Shown in pieces: positions 1 to 9,555 of a DNA stretch of 64,000 nt. The stretch is from positions 1,426,958 through 1,490,957 of the forward strand of contig MJCC01000002.1 of assembly GCA_001766655.1 (NCBI GenBank), given 5' to 3'. The position numbers and the translations under genes are program-made. Below the pieces are notes generated by a model. That model was given only the letters and a program-made list of their open reading frames with translations, was not told the origin of the DNA and did not search any database. The DNA comes from Phytomonas francai (Eukaryota; Euglenozoa; Kinetoplastea; Trypanosomatida; Trypanosomatidae). How positions within the stretch are numbered: position 1 is the first letter of the stretch; each line of letters starts with the position of its first letter.

Positions 1-2
1 GG

Positions 3-362
3 GAGGCCCCGGAGGCCGCGGCCGCGGAGTGGGCCGCCGTGGGCGCGCACTACAGCCTGCGCGGGTGGCTCGCGGGGCAGGGCGTGCAGGCCACGCTCGT
101 CGTCCTGCCGGCGGCGGCCGCGGCGGGGGATCGTTGGGAGGGCAAGGACAAGGACGGGGAGGCGACCGCGCGCGCGCTGGACGCCGAGGTCGACGCCGCC
201 CTCGCCGCGATCGCGCGGGGCGAGGAGAGCTACGGGGGGCGGGGGAGCGGGGCGGCGCTCCTGCGCGCGGTCGCCGTGTTGGTCCTGCCCTTCCCATGGC
301 AAACCGCACTGGCGAACCTGTGGCGGGCCATTGCGGACCGGGGAAAGGAGAAAAAGACGTAA
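3..362 (+). CDS. 3' end of an unrecognised protein-coding gene (partial)
   Basis: The frame is open from the left edge of the window and ends at a TAA at 360-362, giving about 119 C-terminal residues. The sequence is very GC-rich and Ala/Gly-rich (GAHYSLRGWLAGQGV, then an Ala run, then FPWQTALANLWRAIADRGKEKKT). I see no catalytic or binding motif and do not recognise the family. The abrupt drop from about 75% GC to AT-rich DNA right after the stop supports this as the coding frame, as does the agreement in strand with the genes that follow. A shorter internal GTG-initiated reading is possible, but the open frame to the edge makes a truncated C terminus the better reading. Confidence 0.6.
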   Translation, partial: EAPEAAAAEWAAVGAHYSLRGWLAGQGVQATLVVLPAAAAAGDRWEGKDKDGEATARALDAEVDAALAAIARGEESYGGRGSGAALLRAVAVLVLPFPWQTALANLWRAIADRGKEKKT

Positions 363-937
363 CCCCCCCTCCCCCCCCAAAAAAAAGAAAGGAACATAGT
401 CATTTGCTGATTTGTCGAGAGATCTTTTATTTTATTTAGGATGTTAACTTTAAAGTCGTACACGAAGTCTTTTGTGGGAAGAGAGCAGTGGTGATGGTGG
501 TGGTGGTAAAACAAGATTGGAAAACTAGGAACCCTCCGATACGGGATGAAGAATCTTAACGTTTCAAGCATAAACCGGCACGGAAGTAAGGGTATGTAAA
601 AGAAACGAATAAAAAACATGAAAATGTGTAGTGCATAGTCAATTCAATACAGCTTAAAAGGAAAAGACTATTCAGACCATTTTCGATATCTTTTGCATGC
701 AAGTACCAGAAATTATTTATTAACGTAATTCTTTTTACCGATTTTTTAGCCTTCCATAAGATTTGACAAGATTGAAATATGAGTAGATTTTAAAAAATAA
801 AGACAAGAGCATAAATAAAAATCGGAAGATACTATACCTTTTAAAACACAGTATTTTGACACCTATTAATATGAACATGAAAGGGGAAGAAAAGGGAGAA
901 ATACTCAAATTGCAACATAATATACTAGAGACGTCCC

Positions 938-1067
938 CACACCGGGGTTGAGGCGGTCTATGATGAGGTTGCTAAGACATTAACGAAAATGTAATTGGAA
1001 GACGAGTCTGAACAAGAGTTGATGCATTGACATAGACACGGCACTGATAGGGCCGCAACCCGGTGTG
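938..1067 (+). ncRNA. Box C/D-like snoRNA candidate with long terminal stem
   Basis: Positions 938-946 (CACACCGGG) pair perfectly with 1059-1067 (CCCGGTGTG). Inside this, 953-959 (GCGGTCT) can pair with 1050-1056 (GGGCCGC, with G-T wobbles). The stem closes on a perfect C box (ATGATGA, 960-966) and a D box (CTGA, 1044-1047). A second CTGA at 1008-1011 and a C'-like TTGATGC at 1019-1025 give the normal C-D'-C'-D order. ACATT/AATGT (977-981/988-992) adds a small internal hairpin. Motif order and closing stem are what is seen; calling it a snoRNA is inference. No rRNA target was recognised, and the strand is chosen from box orientation and the surrounding transcription unit. Confidence 0.45.
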
Positions 1068-1106
1068 TGGAGGAGAGGGAAGAGGGACGGAGGGAGGGAG
1101 ATATAA

Positions 1107-1301
1107 TTATTTTTCTTTTTTTTATTTGTAAAAATTTTATTTTTTTTATGATTTATATTTATTTTTTTCTTTTATTTTTTCAATCTTAAAATGTTTTCTT
1201 TCTTCTATCTTTTTATTTTTTTCCTATCATATATTTAGTTATCACCTTCAGTTTTCATACACTACTAGTTTTTTTTAAATAAAAAAACCTAATTTTTGTA
1301 G
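1107..1301 (+). promoter_or_regulatory. Polypyrimidine tract and trans-splice acceptor for the aminotransferase gene
   Basis: A long T-rich tract with repeated runs of 7-9 T is followed by an AG at 1300-1301, 14 bases before the ATG at 1316. This is the usual arrangement for spliced-leader addition in kinetoplastids. The exact acceptor is inferred. Confidence 0.5.
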
Positions 1302-1315
1302 GAAGCCCCTTTAGG

Positions 1316-2620
1316 ATGAACTCTAATCCAGCCGCACTTTGTGAAATACCCGAGTCTGATTCCTTTGCCTCTTCTAGGCCTATGAATCATTTTCCCATCT
1401 TTGAACAATCACTTTCCGCCTCAAAGGTCGTGCAAAGGCTGACTGAGTTGAGCGACAAAATGAAACCATCGAGCAGCTCAAAGCCTATTATAAAGATTTC
1501 CATTGGTGACCCGACCATCGATGGGAATCTCACGCCCCCGGACACCATGAAGGAGGAGCTGATCGAGATCATCCGAAGCGACAAGTACAACGGCTACCCA
1601 CCCGTGCATGGCTACGACGAGACTCGTCAGGCCGTTGCGGAGTACTGCCGTGGGTTCTGCCAGACCCCCGCGCGCAAGGCGTTCATCAACTGGAAGAACG
1701 TCATCATGACCTCGGGCGTCTCGCACGGCATCGAGCTCGCGATCGCGGGCCTTTGCAACCCAGGCGACGCGATTCTCGTCCCGGAGCCGTGCTTTCCGCA
1801 CTACCAGACCGTCTGCGCGCGGTACGGCGTCGACTGCGGCGCCTTCCGCCTCGACTCGCGGCGGGGGTGGGAGGGGGACCTGGCCCACGCGGCCCGCCTC
1901 CTGACGCCCCGCACGCGACTCCTCGTCTGCGTGAACCCGTCGAACCCGTGCGGGAGCAACTACTCGCGCGCGCACCTGGAGGCGCTGCTCGCGTTCTGCG
2001 AGACACACAGGCTCGGGATGATCTCGGACGAGATCTACGGCGAGATCGTCTTCGACGGCGAGCCCTTTGTCTCCGTGGCGGACATGGACAGCCCGGTGCC
2101 GCGCGTGGTGCTGTCGGGGGCCTCGAAGTGGTACATGTGCCCGGGCTGGCGGATCGGCTGGGCCGTGCTGATCGACCCGTCGGGGGTCGCGCAGGGCTGG
2201 CTGACCGGCATGGAACAGCTCGCGGAGATGATTTGCGGGCCCAGCTCGATTTGCCAGGTCGCGGTCGGGCGGGAGCTGCTCAGGCAGTCGCCGAAGCGCA
2301 GGGAGACCATCCTCAATACGCTTCGTGAGGGGGTCAAGGTCTTCGAGCAACTGCTGGAGCACGACATTGGTATCACCTTTGACAAACCCTACGCCTCCGT
2401 ATTCGTTATGTTGGGTATTAACTTTGATTACTTCAAGGATATTTCCTCTGACATGGAGTTCTACGAGAAGTTACTTGACGAGGAAAACGTGCAGGTCGTT
2501 CCAGGGGATATATTTGGAGTTCCTGGGTTTGTTCGTGTAACCATATCACGCCCGACGCACATACTCAACGAGGCAGTCGATCGCATTATCCTGTTTTGTG
2601 AACGCCACAAGAGATCCTGA
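1316..2620 (+). CDS. TAT: Tyrosine aminotransferase-like PLP-dependent aminotransferase
   Basis: A 434-residue class I/II aminotransferase. It carries the family landmarks in order: NPSNPCG at residues 207-213, SDEIYGE at 237-243 (Asp238 for the pyridine nitrogen, Tyr241), SGASK with the Schiff-base Lys at 271 followed by a PGWRIGW turn, and a C-terminal Arg407 in FVRVT where the family binds the substrate carboxylate. Length is normal for TAT. The enzyme transfers the amino group of aromatic or other amino acids to an oxo-acid in the cytosol; trypanosomatid members are broad in specificity. A roughly 45-residue N-terminal extension precedes the core. The middle of the gene (about 1540-2290) is far GC-richer than its two ends. 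TAT rather than aspartate or alanine transaminase is a family-level judgement supported by the remembered linkage of TAT with SMT in Leishmania. Confidence 0.85.
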   Translation: MNSNPAALCEIPESDSFASSRPMNHFPIFEQSLSASKVVQRLTELSDKMKPSSSSKPIIKISIGDPTIDGNLTPPDTMKEELIEIIRSDKYNGYPPVHGYDETRQAVAEYCRGFCQTPARKAFINWKNVIMTSGVSHGIELAIAGLCNPGDAILVPEPCFPHYQTVCARYGVDCGAFRLDSRRGWEGDLAHAARLLTPRTRLLVCVNPSNPCGSNYSRAHLEALLAFCETHRLGMISDEIYGEIVFDGEPFVSVADMDSPVPRVVLSGASKWYMCPGWRIGWAVLIDPSGVAQGWLTGMEQLAEMICGPSSICQVAVGRELLRQSPKRRETILNTLREGVKVFEQLLEHDIGITFDKPYASVFVMLGINFDYFKDISSDMEFYEKLLDEENVQVVPGDIFGVPGFVRVTISRPTHILNEAVDRIILFCERHKRS

Positions 2621-4911
2621 AAAGGGATCTCGAGTTCAGAGGTGTTTGTTTGTTTTATATGGTGCTTAAATAACCCAATATAAATATATTTCGGAGTGCA
2701 TTTGTGTCGTTTCTAATTTTATAATACCTTTTCCTTCCTTTTCATGCAATATAATATATTTTCGTTTATGCTTCAATAATTTTTTTAAGTTTTGCATTCG
2801 CTGTGTAGTAATTGTGGCGAAAGATGATATCTTTATTTCTAAAAGATCTAAAATAGGTATGGTAAAAATTCCATCGAGCACATTTGTTCAATATTTACCA
2901 GTTCTGAAAAGGGCAAATATTAAGCGATTAAATGACAAAAGGGAGGGGAAGAGGAAAAAAAAAATAGAAATAAGCAGCAATTCTCAAGATGGAAGAAAGC
3001 ATTATTTTTTTCTTCCTAGAGCTAGTTATACCATTCTTTGATACATTGGCTTTATTGTGTTGACACATTTTTTCCCATCGAGAGTTTTCGATAATTTTTG
3101 GCTAATTTCTTGAATTAGTTTCTTTATTATTTCCCTTCTGCCTTTATTTTTTTTTTTGAACGTGCGTAATTTTTTTAAGAATCCAATCCGGGCTTACTTT
3201 ATTTCCCCACTTTTCTGCCTAACATTCGCGCGAAGGGGGAATCATTTGTTTTCACATGACACAGATCTTCTAAATCAAATTCGGAAAATAATTTAGATAC
3301 AATGGAACTAACAAAGAGGGGTAAAACTTGGTATAGTATATGAATGTCTTAGAGTATTATCATCATGAATAGTGTTAATAAAACTTACAGGTTCTTATTA
3401 TTATACTACCAGTTGTGTCATATGAATTATTATTTTAGCATTTTTTATGCTATTGGTTAGAAGTCTCATGTTTTTCTTTGTTGGTTCGATTGACCCTCAG
3501 AGGACAAAAATCGCTTAAATGCAAAAAATACCCATTAAATTAAACGAATTAGCATTATGTCTTGGCTTCTTATGGCGCGCACATCAAAATGAGAACAAGA
3601 TTGTGATTCCTTATCCGTGAATTTTTTCTGGTTATCATGTAAAGCAGTTTAGTTATCTGTAGCCATAGTGGAAAAGATAAACAGACTTTGATTGCTTAGA
3701 CATTGAAGCGTAATTAATTTCTGTTTGAAGGAAGCTAAATTAAATAAATTATGCACCAGCTACTTGTAAATCTTGTTTATCTTTTCAATGTTGTATATCT
3801 TAGAAGATTTAACGTGATACTGCTTGTTAACATGATGAGGATGATTAATTTCTGTATATTTTCATGGCTATATAAATTCTGTGCAAAAAATTAAGGAATT
3901 CGGTTTCTATATAACCTTTCAATTCGTATACCACAAAGTGCAGCTTATATAAGAATCAGTGGAAAATTATCTATTTTCGGTTAAGAATGTGGACTATATA
4001 TATATATATATGGAGATTACAATAATTTTTAGTTTCTTTTTCTATTAAAAAAAAATAGAACTAAAACCTGAGAAAAGGAGGATATACAATTTCGCTTTTC
4101 GCCCCCTGTTTCTAAATCCATTTTTTATATCTTTCTGTTTTTTATAATTTTAACAAGTGTATTAAACGATAGTGCGTTAATGATGCTAAGATATTCATTT
4201 TCATTCTTACCCTGTCTAATTCCTTTTATGCTTCTTTTTTTTTGTTGAAAATTAAAATGTTAAGCAAGGGTTGGGGTGGAGGCAGATGCCATTGCAGTTT
4301 TCATTAACCGTCATATTGGTTTTATTCTGTATCCCTGCAATTAATTGCTTTAGCCCATAGCCCTCCTTTTTTCTCTTAGAGTCATATATAACTAGATGCG
4401 CAAATATACAAGAATATTTTTATTTATGTACATTTAAAGCGGCTGGGTTGATTATAATTTCCCTATCTTAATGACGGCAGCTCGACATGCCAAGTCTTCA
4501 CTTTACGCATCAATATGACCTACATTATAGGAAATGTCAAAAGGCAAACCAGTAAAGGGAGGGAACAGGGGTCTATGCGGGGTTTAATGAGTTAAGGCAA
4601 CTGCCTTGTTTGTATTAGGGTGGAAGAGAAAGCAGCATTGTGAAGACCTGAGGCGACGGCGTCTCTATTTACCAAAAATATAAAACAATGAATTCTGCTG
4701 CTCCTGCTACACTTGATGAAAGATGTGATGTTCGAGTGAATTTGCATCTTTAAACAAAGGAAAATATGCCTAATACCTAATATTTTTCTTATTTTTGAGA
4801 ATAGGAATGACCAATCTTCAAAAGTTTTTTTTGGACTACGACTCCTCTTTACCTATTCCTTCTTTTGGAGCATATTAACCTCCAGTTTAGTAAGTGAACC
4901 AGCATCAAGAC
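2621..4911. other. 2.3-kb AT-rich gene-free spacer
   Basis: No frame in this stretch looks coding: open runs are short, AT-rich and Lys/Asn/Phe-heavy. It holds homopolymer A and T runs, a (TA)n microsatellite at about 3995-4011, and pyrimidine tracts near 4840-4865 just ahead of the next gene. One moderately GC-rich patch at about 4610-4670 has no recognisable structure. Confidence 0.6.
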
Positions 4912-5730
4912 ATGATTAGATCTCCTGAAAGGCGTGAGGAGAACATGAAGCGGCACTCTTTGAAGAAAAGCTCGCGACAACATTCTAAAAAGGCTTACAG
5001 TAGAAAGAATTTAATTAGTGTTGTGTTTCAGCCTTTATCAACATCGGTGTCATCTTGTACTGATAGTGGCAACAATTTCCTCTTTTTCCAGCCACATAAT
5101 GTTGTAGAAAGACGCCGTACAATTCTAGCTATAGAAAAAGCGTTGGAGGAATCGGATCAACCCTACCGCCCTATATTCTGCATGAATTTACCGGAGGGAA
5201 TATATAGGCCAGTCTTCAGTGTGGAAACCAATCCGTATGAAGGGAATTCCAAGTCAGTACAAAATATTTCAACGTCATCTCAACCTGAGATTTCTGACAA
5301 TACTGTTGTTTCGTATCCGACGTTGTCGGATAATCGTATAGAAACTAGTCAGTTCCACTCAGCCTCAAAAAACTCCCTGAAGTGGTTTTGCACGGAAAAT
5401 AGTATTTTAAACGATGAGGAAACAGTCTTGGTGCCTTTAAATCATTCCAAAGGGTTGGTCGACAAGAAACAGGTTGAGTACGAAGATAAGACAAAAGCTA
5501 AGTGCGGGGAAGGGGAAATCAAGGATTATTTTAGACACCGCTCCGGTGGTGTGAGTTGGATTCGTCTGAAAAAGGACCTGCATTCTGTGTTTAATGGGCT
5601 CCATCCCATTTCAACTACTTTGGCGGCGCCGTGCATAGAATTGATGCCACTCTATTGGAGGAAAGACCAAATTTGCAATATTGCAATTACTCCCATATTC
5701 GGCTCTGGGTTTAAGTTGACCGGTACATGA
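4912..5730 (+). CDS. Hypothetical protein, basic N terminus
   Basis: A 272-residue protein from the first ATG; the frame also extends six codons upstream to a GTG at 4894, which I do not take as the start. The N terminus is strongly basic and Ser-rich (KRHSLKKSSRQHSKKAYSRKN), followed by a more conserved-looking stretch (NVVERRRTILAIEKALEESDQPYRPIFCMNLPEGIYRPVF), a Ser/Thr-rich middle, and a hydrophobic C-terminal end. No known domain was recognised. The basic head could be a nuclear or RNA-binding signal, which is speculation. Composition is lower in GC than its neighbours. It lies between the aminotransferase and the base J enzyme on the same strand with long spacers on both sides. Confidence 0.6.
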   Translation: MIRSPERREENMKRHSLKKSSRQHSKKAYSRKNLISVVFQPLSTSVSSCTDSGNNFLFFQPHNVVERRRTILAIEKALEESDQPYRPIFCMNLPEGIYRPVFSVETNPYEGNSKSVQNISTSSQPEISDNTVVSYPTLSDNRIETSQFHSASKNSLKWFCTENSILNDEETVLVPLNHSKGLVDKKQVEYEDKTKAKCGEGEIKDYFRHRSGGVSWIRLKKDLHSVFNGLHPISTTLAAPCIELMPLYWRKDQICNIAITPIFGSGFKLTGT

Positions 5731-6053
5731 TGACAAGCTAACATTTACTCCTAAGATATTTTTCCCAAGGGTGGGGCTCCTCTTATTTTACCTCTTCCTT
5801 AAAAAAAAAAGGATACTATATGCGTAACCAAGGACTAACCCCATCTTCAAATTGTTGTGCCCACTTGATCCTGTGTACTAATTCGTCTTTCTTATTTACC
5901 TGTTCGATCCTTGTATTTGCGATACCACGTTTAAACTCTAGGAGCGAATAGAACGAACTTACCGGTTATATTATCAAATAGGAACATAAGCCCTTTTGTC
6001 GCCCTTATAACATGGAAACACCACCATAAGACAACGGCGAACAGACAACTACA
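5731..6053. other. Spacer upstream of the base J glucosyltransferase gene
   Basis: Non-coding 323 bases with a poly-A run (5802-5811) and short pyrimidine-rich runs around 5885-5912 that could guide trans-splicing. Nothing else is visible. Confidence 0.5.
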
Positions 6054-9047
6054 ATGAACCCTTTTCCAAACCCATCGGAGCCTGTGGTGGGGCAGGCGCC
6101 CTCGTTGAGCCCCCCCGGCCCCCCGCCGGCCTCCCTTCCCGCGAGGGTCGAGGACGCGGCCGGGGACGAGGGGGCCTACCCCCACTGCCCGATTTACATC
6201 CCCACGAAAGGACGGCAGGACCAAACCCGCGGGACCCTCTCCACCCTCCTGCGCGATCTCGTCCCGTTCACGCTCGTCGTCGAGCCCGAGGAGGCCGAGG
6301 CCTACGCCCGCCTGCTGGACCACCTCGTGGGCGACCTCCTCGCGGGACCTCGCGGGGCCGCCGAGGAGGGGGGGGCCCCTTCGCCTCCTCCTCCTCCTCC
6401 TCCTCTTTTTCCCGCTTCGCCGCCGGGGCTTCTCCCGGAGGGGAATCCGGGGGAGGGGGGGGCGGGAAAGGCCCCGCGGGGGCTCTCGGGGCCGCGATGC
6501 GCGTGTTGTCGGGGCCCGACGGCGGGGGGGGAGGGGGCGGGGCCCCTCGCGCGGCGTACGGCGGCGCTTTACCACCACGGCTACCTCTTCCGCCCCCCCG
6601 ACGCGGACCCCGACGACGCCGGCGGGCGAAGGGCCTCGGCGGCCTTCACCTTGACGACCGCCGAGGCCGTGCGGGGCCTTTTTAAGGTCGTCGCCCTGCC
6701 GGAAGGGGGGCGCGGGGTCTCGTACGTCCGGAACTTCATCCTCCAGGTCCTCGTTCCCCAGCAGATGGTCGAGGGCGGGGTCGATCGAACGGGGCATATC
6801 CAGGAGCTCGGCCTCTTCGCCTCCGCCCCGACGACGTCCGCGGCGTCGCCGACGTCGTCAGCGCAGCCCGCGAGCGATTCCAGTAAGATATTCCTGCCCA
6901 ACAGTACCTTGAAGCGCTTCGAGCTCGATTCGAGCCTCTACGAGGCGGTTGATCGCTGGCAGGCCGCAAACGGACCGGGCTCCTCGCTCGCAGCCCAATC
7001 GCCGGAAAGGGCTCGGTCTCCGTCGTCGGTGCCGTTCACCCCACCCCACAGCCTTTACGGCTACTACTGGGTTATGGATGATGACATCTACGCCTTTTCG
7101 CGCGCAAATGCGCCAAAAAAGCGAAATGATCGTATATCCGCACGCCAAATGATGCGCGACGTCGAGGCGCGGATTCAACGCCTTAATCAGAATGCAGGCA
7201 ACCCCACTCTCCTTTCGTCCTTGAATAAAGGAAACGGAAGCACGTCTTCCTCACATCCATGGAAAGCAAACCCGAAAATTCCAATTTTCACCGGCAAGGA
7301 AGACGTTCTCATGAACAATTGGAAGACGGTGCATCGAACAAGAATGGCACCCCAGACCGCCCCTCCGAGTTCGGAGGTGGGAAACACCAACGCTATCGCG
7401 TCCGGCAGCATTCCAAATAATACTAGCAGTCCTAATAACGACGGTGGCCATGTCGATAGTGCGAGTGCTGATACGAAAACGAAGGCAACTGTTTTAAACA
7501 CGAATAATTACCCCTACGTACGAATGACGGCGTGTTTTTCCTTGGAGTACAGTCATTTCGCCTTCAGCTACGGTAACACAGCCTTGGCAGTGAACAGCTA
7601 TAATAATATTGCCTGTCTTTTTGATTACCGCCTTCTGCACAACCCCATACAGAGCCTCTTTTTCCCCTTGCACGCCGCTGGTGGCGTGCGCAGCATGGAG
7701 GAAACGCTCGAGGGCATCCCAGTGAATGCATCCCCGGAGGAGGAGGGAGGTGGGGTGGAGGGAAATAATGAAAATCGTAAAGCGATCGTTAGCAGCGGGG
7801 AGAGCCTGCATCACCGCTATTACATGCCCGGATCCATGCTGTGGTATCGCTTCGCGGTGCGGGAGGACTACGACTTCACTTTGCAGCTCATCGCGCGCGG
7901 AATGTACACGCTGCGGTTTCGAGACCTCAGCTTTGAGGTTCCTCAGATGGGCAAGGTGCGGGGGGGGATGACAACCTATTATCGAACCTGCGCAGAGGAC
8001 ATTAAACGGCAAAACCGCCGTTTCATCGCGCAGTGGCCATCCATCGCGCAGGCCTGGATGAAGGGCCGAAACGATACCATTCGGGAAGACATTCGCGTCC
8101 GCTGGGATCTTCTTCACCCTGCTCGATCTCGCCATCCTGGGGCTTTTTTGTTTCTTAAGGATCCTCTTCCTCAGCTTCAGCAAACCGCGAAACTCCCAAT
8201 TCCACCACCACCGCCAGAAGCAGCACCGCCGCTGGGCCCTTCTCTTGCCAAAGCTACCGAGGAACCTCCACAGATTCAAAAGTCCATTCCTAATGAAAGC
8301 AGCGGTGTCGTTAAAAGCGCGGATGCGGCCAATAATAATAATAATAGTAATACTAGCAATGCATTGCAGCGTCCTGGGGTGAAGCGAGGCCGACCACCGT
8401 CTTCTTCATCCCTCTCTTCCTCCTCCTCGTATACCTCCTCTTCTTCGTACACCTCCTCCTCCTCGTACTCGGAGAGCGAAGAAGGGGAGGAGGGGCCTTC
8501 CAGGAGCCCTGCCCTGTCTGGGGCCTCTGCCAAGGACGGCCTGGAAAGGGGGGTGGGGGCTCGAGGAGAGGTAGGGGGAGGGGAAGACAGGGGTGGCACA
8601 GGGGACGGCAGGGTAGCAGGGGACCCTTCGCGTTCTTCCCTCGTCGTCCGGGGGGGGGATGGCTCGGCGCGGTGGAAGGGCTACACGGTGGAGCGCTGGC
8701 GGGACCTGAAGCCGGCCGAGGCCGCCTTGCTGGGGCTGCGCCGGATCCCGTCCGAGGCCCTCCGCCCCGGGCAGACCGTCGTCGTCGTCCCGCCGCTCTT
8801 CTCGCAGCAGCCCTCTGTTCTCTTGGCGACGCTGATCGAGCGGCAGCCAGGCGGGGAGGGGGAGGAGTCGCGTTGGACGGCCGTCGCCCAGCGCGCACGG
8901 GGGATGCCGGAGCTGACGGTCGCCCACTGCTATGAGAGCCCATCGGGGGGCCTCGAGAGGGCCGCCGCCGCCGTCGATGCGTTTTTTGAGCATCTCTGGA
9001 CGAATGCCATCCCCACGCCACCATCCTCGAAATTTTTAGATGATTAA
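6054..9047 (+). CDS. JGT: Base J-associated glucosyltransferase (TAGT family)
   Basis: A 997-residue protein with the layout of TET/JBP-associated glycosyltransferases. Landmarks are IYIPTKGRQD at residues 47-56, an LVVEPEEAEAY segment soon after, an aspartate triad in WVMDDDIYAF (Asp342-344) that fits the GT-A metal-binding DXD, and a distal REDYDFTLQL (603-612) followed by PQMGKVRGGM and TYYRTCAEDIKRQNRRF. In kinetoplastids this nuclear enzyme glucosylates 5-hydroxymethyluracil in DNA to make base J, which marks telomeres and transcription ends. The gene lies directly before SMT, as I recall for T. brucei and Leishmania, which strengthens the call. It is longer than the T. brucei protein: low-complexity inserts (Pro/Gly-rich around residues 105-180, Asn/Ser-rich around 390-470, a Ser/Tyr tract and acidic run near 780-810) separate the conserved blocks. 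Confidence 0.82.
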   Translation: MNPFPNPSEPVVGQAPSLSPPGPPPASLPARVEDAAGDEGAYPHCPIYIPTKGRQDQTRGTLSTLLRDLVPFTLVVEPEEAEAYARLLDHLVGDLLAGPRGAAEEGGAPSPPPPPPPLFPASPPGLLPEGNPGEGGAGKAPRGLSGPRCACCRGPTAGGEGAGPLARRTAALYHHGYLFRPPDADPDDAGGRRASAAFTLTTAEAVRGLFKVVALPEGGRGVSYVRNFILQVLVPQQMVEGGVDRTGHIQELGLFASAPTTSAASPTSSAQPASDSSKIFLPNSTLKRFELDSSLYEAVDRWQAANGPGSSLAAQSPERARSPSSVPFTPPHSLYGYYWVMDDDIYAFSRANAPKKRNDRISARQMMRDVEARIQRLNQNAGNPTLLSSLNKGNGSTSSSHPWKANPKIPIFTGKEDVLMNNWKTVHRTRMAPQTAPPSSEVGNTNAIASGSIPNNTSSPNNDGGHVDSASADTKTKATVLNTNNYPYVRMTACFSLEYSHFAFSYGNTALAVNSYNNIACLFDYRLLHNPIQSLFFPLHAAGGVRSMEETLEGIPVNASPEEEGGGVEGNNENRKAIVSSGESLHHRYYMPGSMLWYRFAVREDYDFTLQLIARGMYTLRFRDLSFEVPQMGKVRGGMTTYYRTCAEDIKRQNRRFIAQWPSIAQAWMKGRNDTIREDIRVRWDLLHPARSRHPGAFLFLKDPLPQLQQTAKLPIPPPPPEAAPPLGPSLAKATEEPPQIQKSIPNESSGVVKSADAANNNNNSNTSNALQRPGVKRGRPPSSSSLSSSSSYTSSSSYTSSSSYSESEEGEEGPSRSPALSGASAKDGLERGVGARGEVGGGEDRGGTGDGRVAGDPSRSSLVVRGGDGSARWKGYTVERWRDLKPAEAALLGLRRIPSEALRPGQTVVVVPPLFSQQPSVLLATLIERQPGGEGEESRWTAVAQRARGMPELTVAHCYESPSGGLERAAAAVDAFFEHLWTNAIPTPPSSKFLDD

Positions 9048-9555
9048 CCTTTTCGGAAGAGGAGGGTGGAAAGGAGAAGGAAAAAAGTGCATGTCTGTGC
9101 GCATTATATGGCATCTATACACATATCTTTGTATTTGGATTCTGGAATGCGAACCCTTTTCTTTCAATTTATTGTCAGTGGTTGGTTTTTGTTTTTTTTT
9201 GTAAGCACTGTAGCTCTTTCTACTACAAATGTTTACACCCCCTCCCCCCTTGCTCTCCCTTAGACCATGATATTATATGCACTTATTTCACATCTAAGTA
9301 TCTTTTTTTTTTTTTGCTTAAAAAAAGAGTCTAAACCAGTTCTGGCTCTTCTTCAATTTGGGGCAATTAAAAAGTTGTATGTTTTTCATTACCTGCTCTT
9401 TGGAAATCTTTTTTACACTCTATCTGTCTTTCCTCATTTTTTGTCTCTAACCTTCCCTGTGTTCCCCCAAAGATTAACTAACAATACACAATTACTACTT
9501 TATATATACAATATCTCTATTAATTATAACTCTTTTTTTTTTTTACAACAACAAG
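9048..9555. other. Spacer with pyrimidine tracts before SMT
   Basis: AT-rich and non-coding. It holds T runs at 9303-9315 and 9531-9544 and a long C/T-rich stretch at about 9408-9467 followed by an AG at 9471-9472, the likeliest trans-splice acceptor for SMT. A second AG (9554-9555) abuts the ATG itself. Confidence 0.5.

Larger units (their letters stand above)
363..1315. other. Intergenic region with an RNA candidate and a splice-acceptor tract
   Basis: This AT-rich spacer has no convincing reading frame. It contains a short (TGG/TGA)n purine-rich repeat near 488-510, the structured RNA candidate at 938-1067, and a very T-rich stretch (about 1107-1215, and again 1268-1298) that should serve trans-splicing of the next gene. 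Confidence 0.6.

Noticed and set aside
3480..3497. GGTTCGATT resembling a tRNA B box
   Set aside because: No T stem and no other tRNA arms around it.
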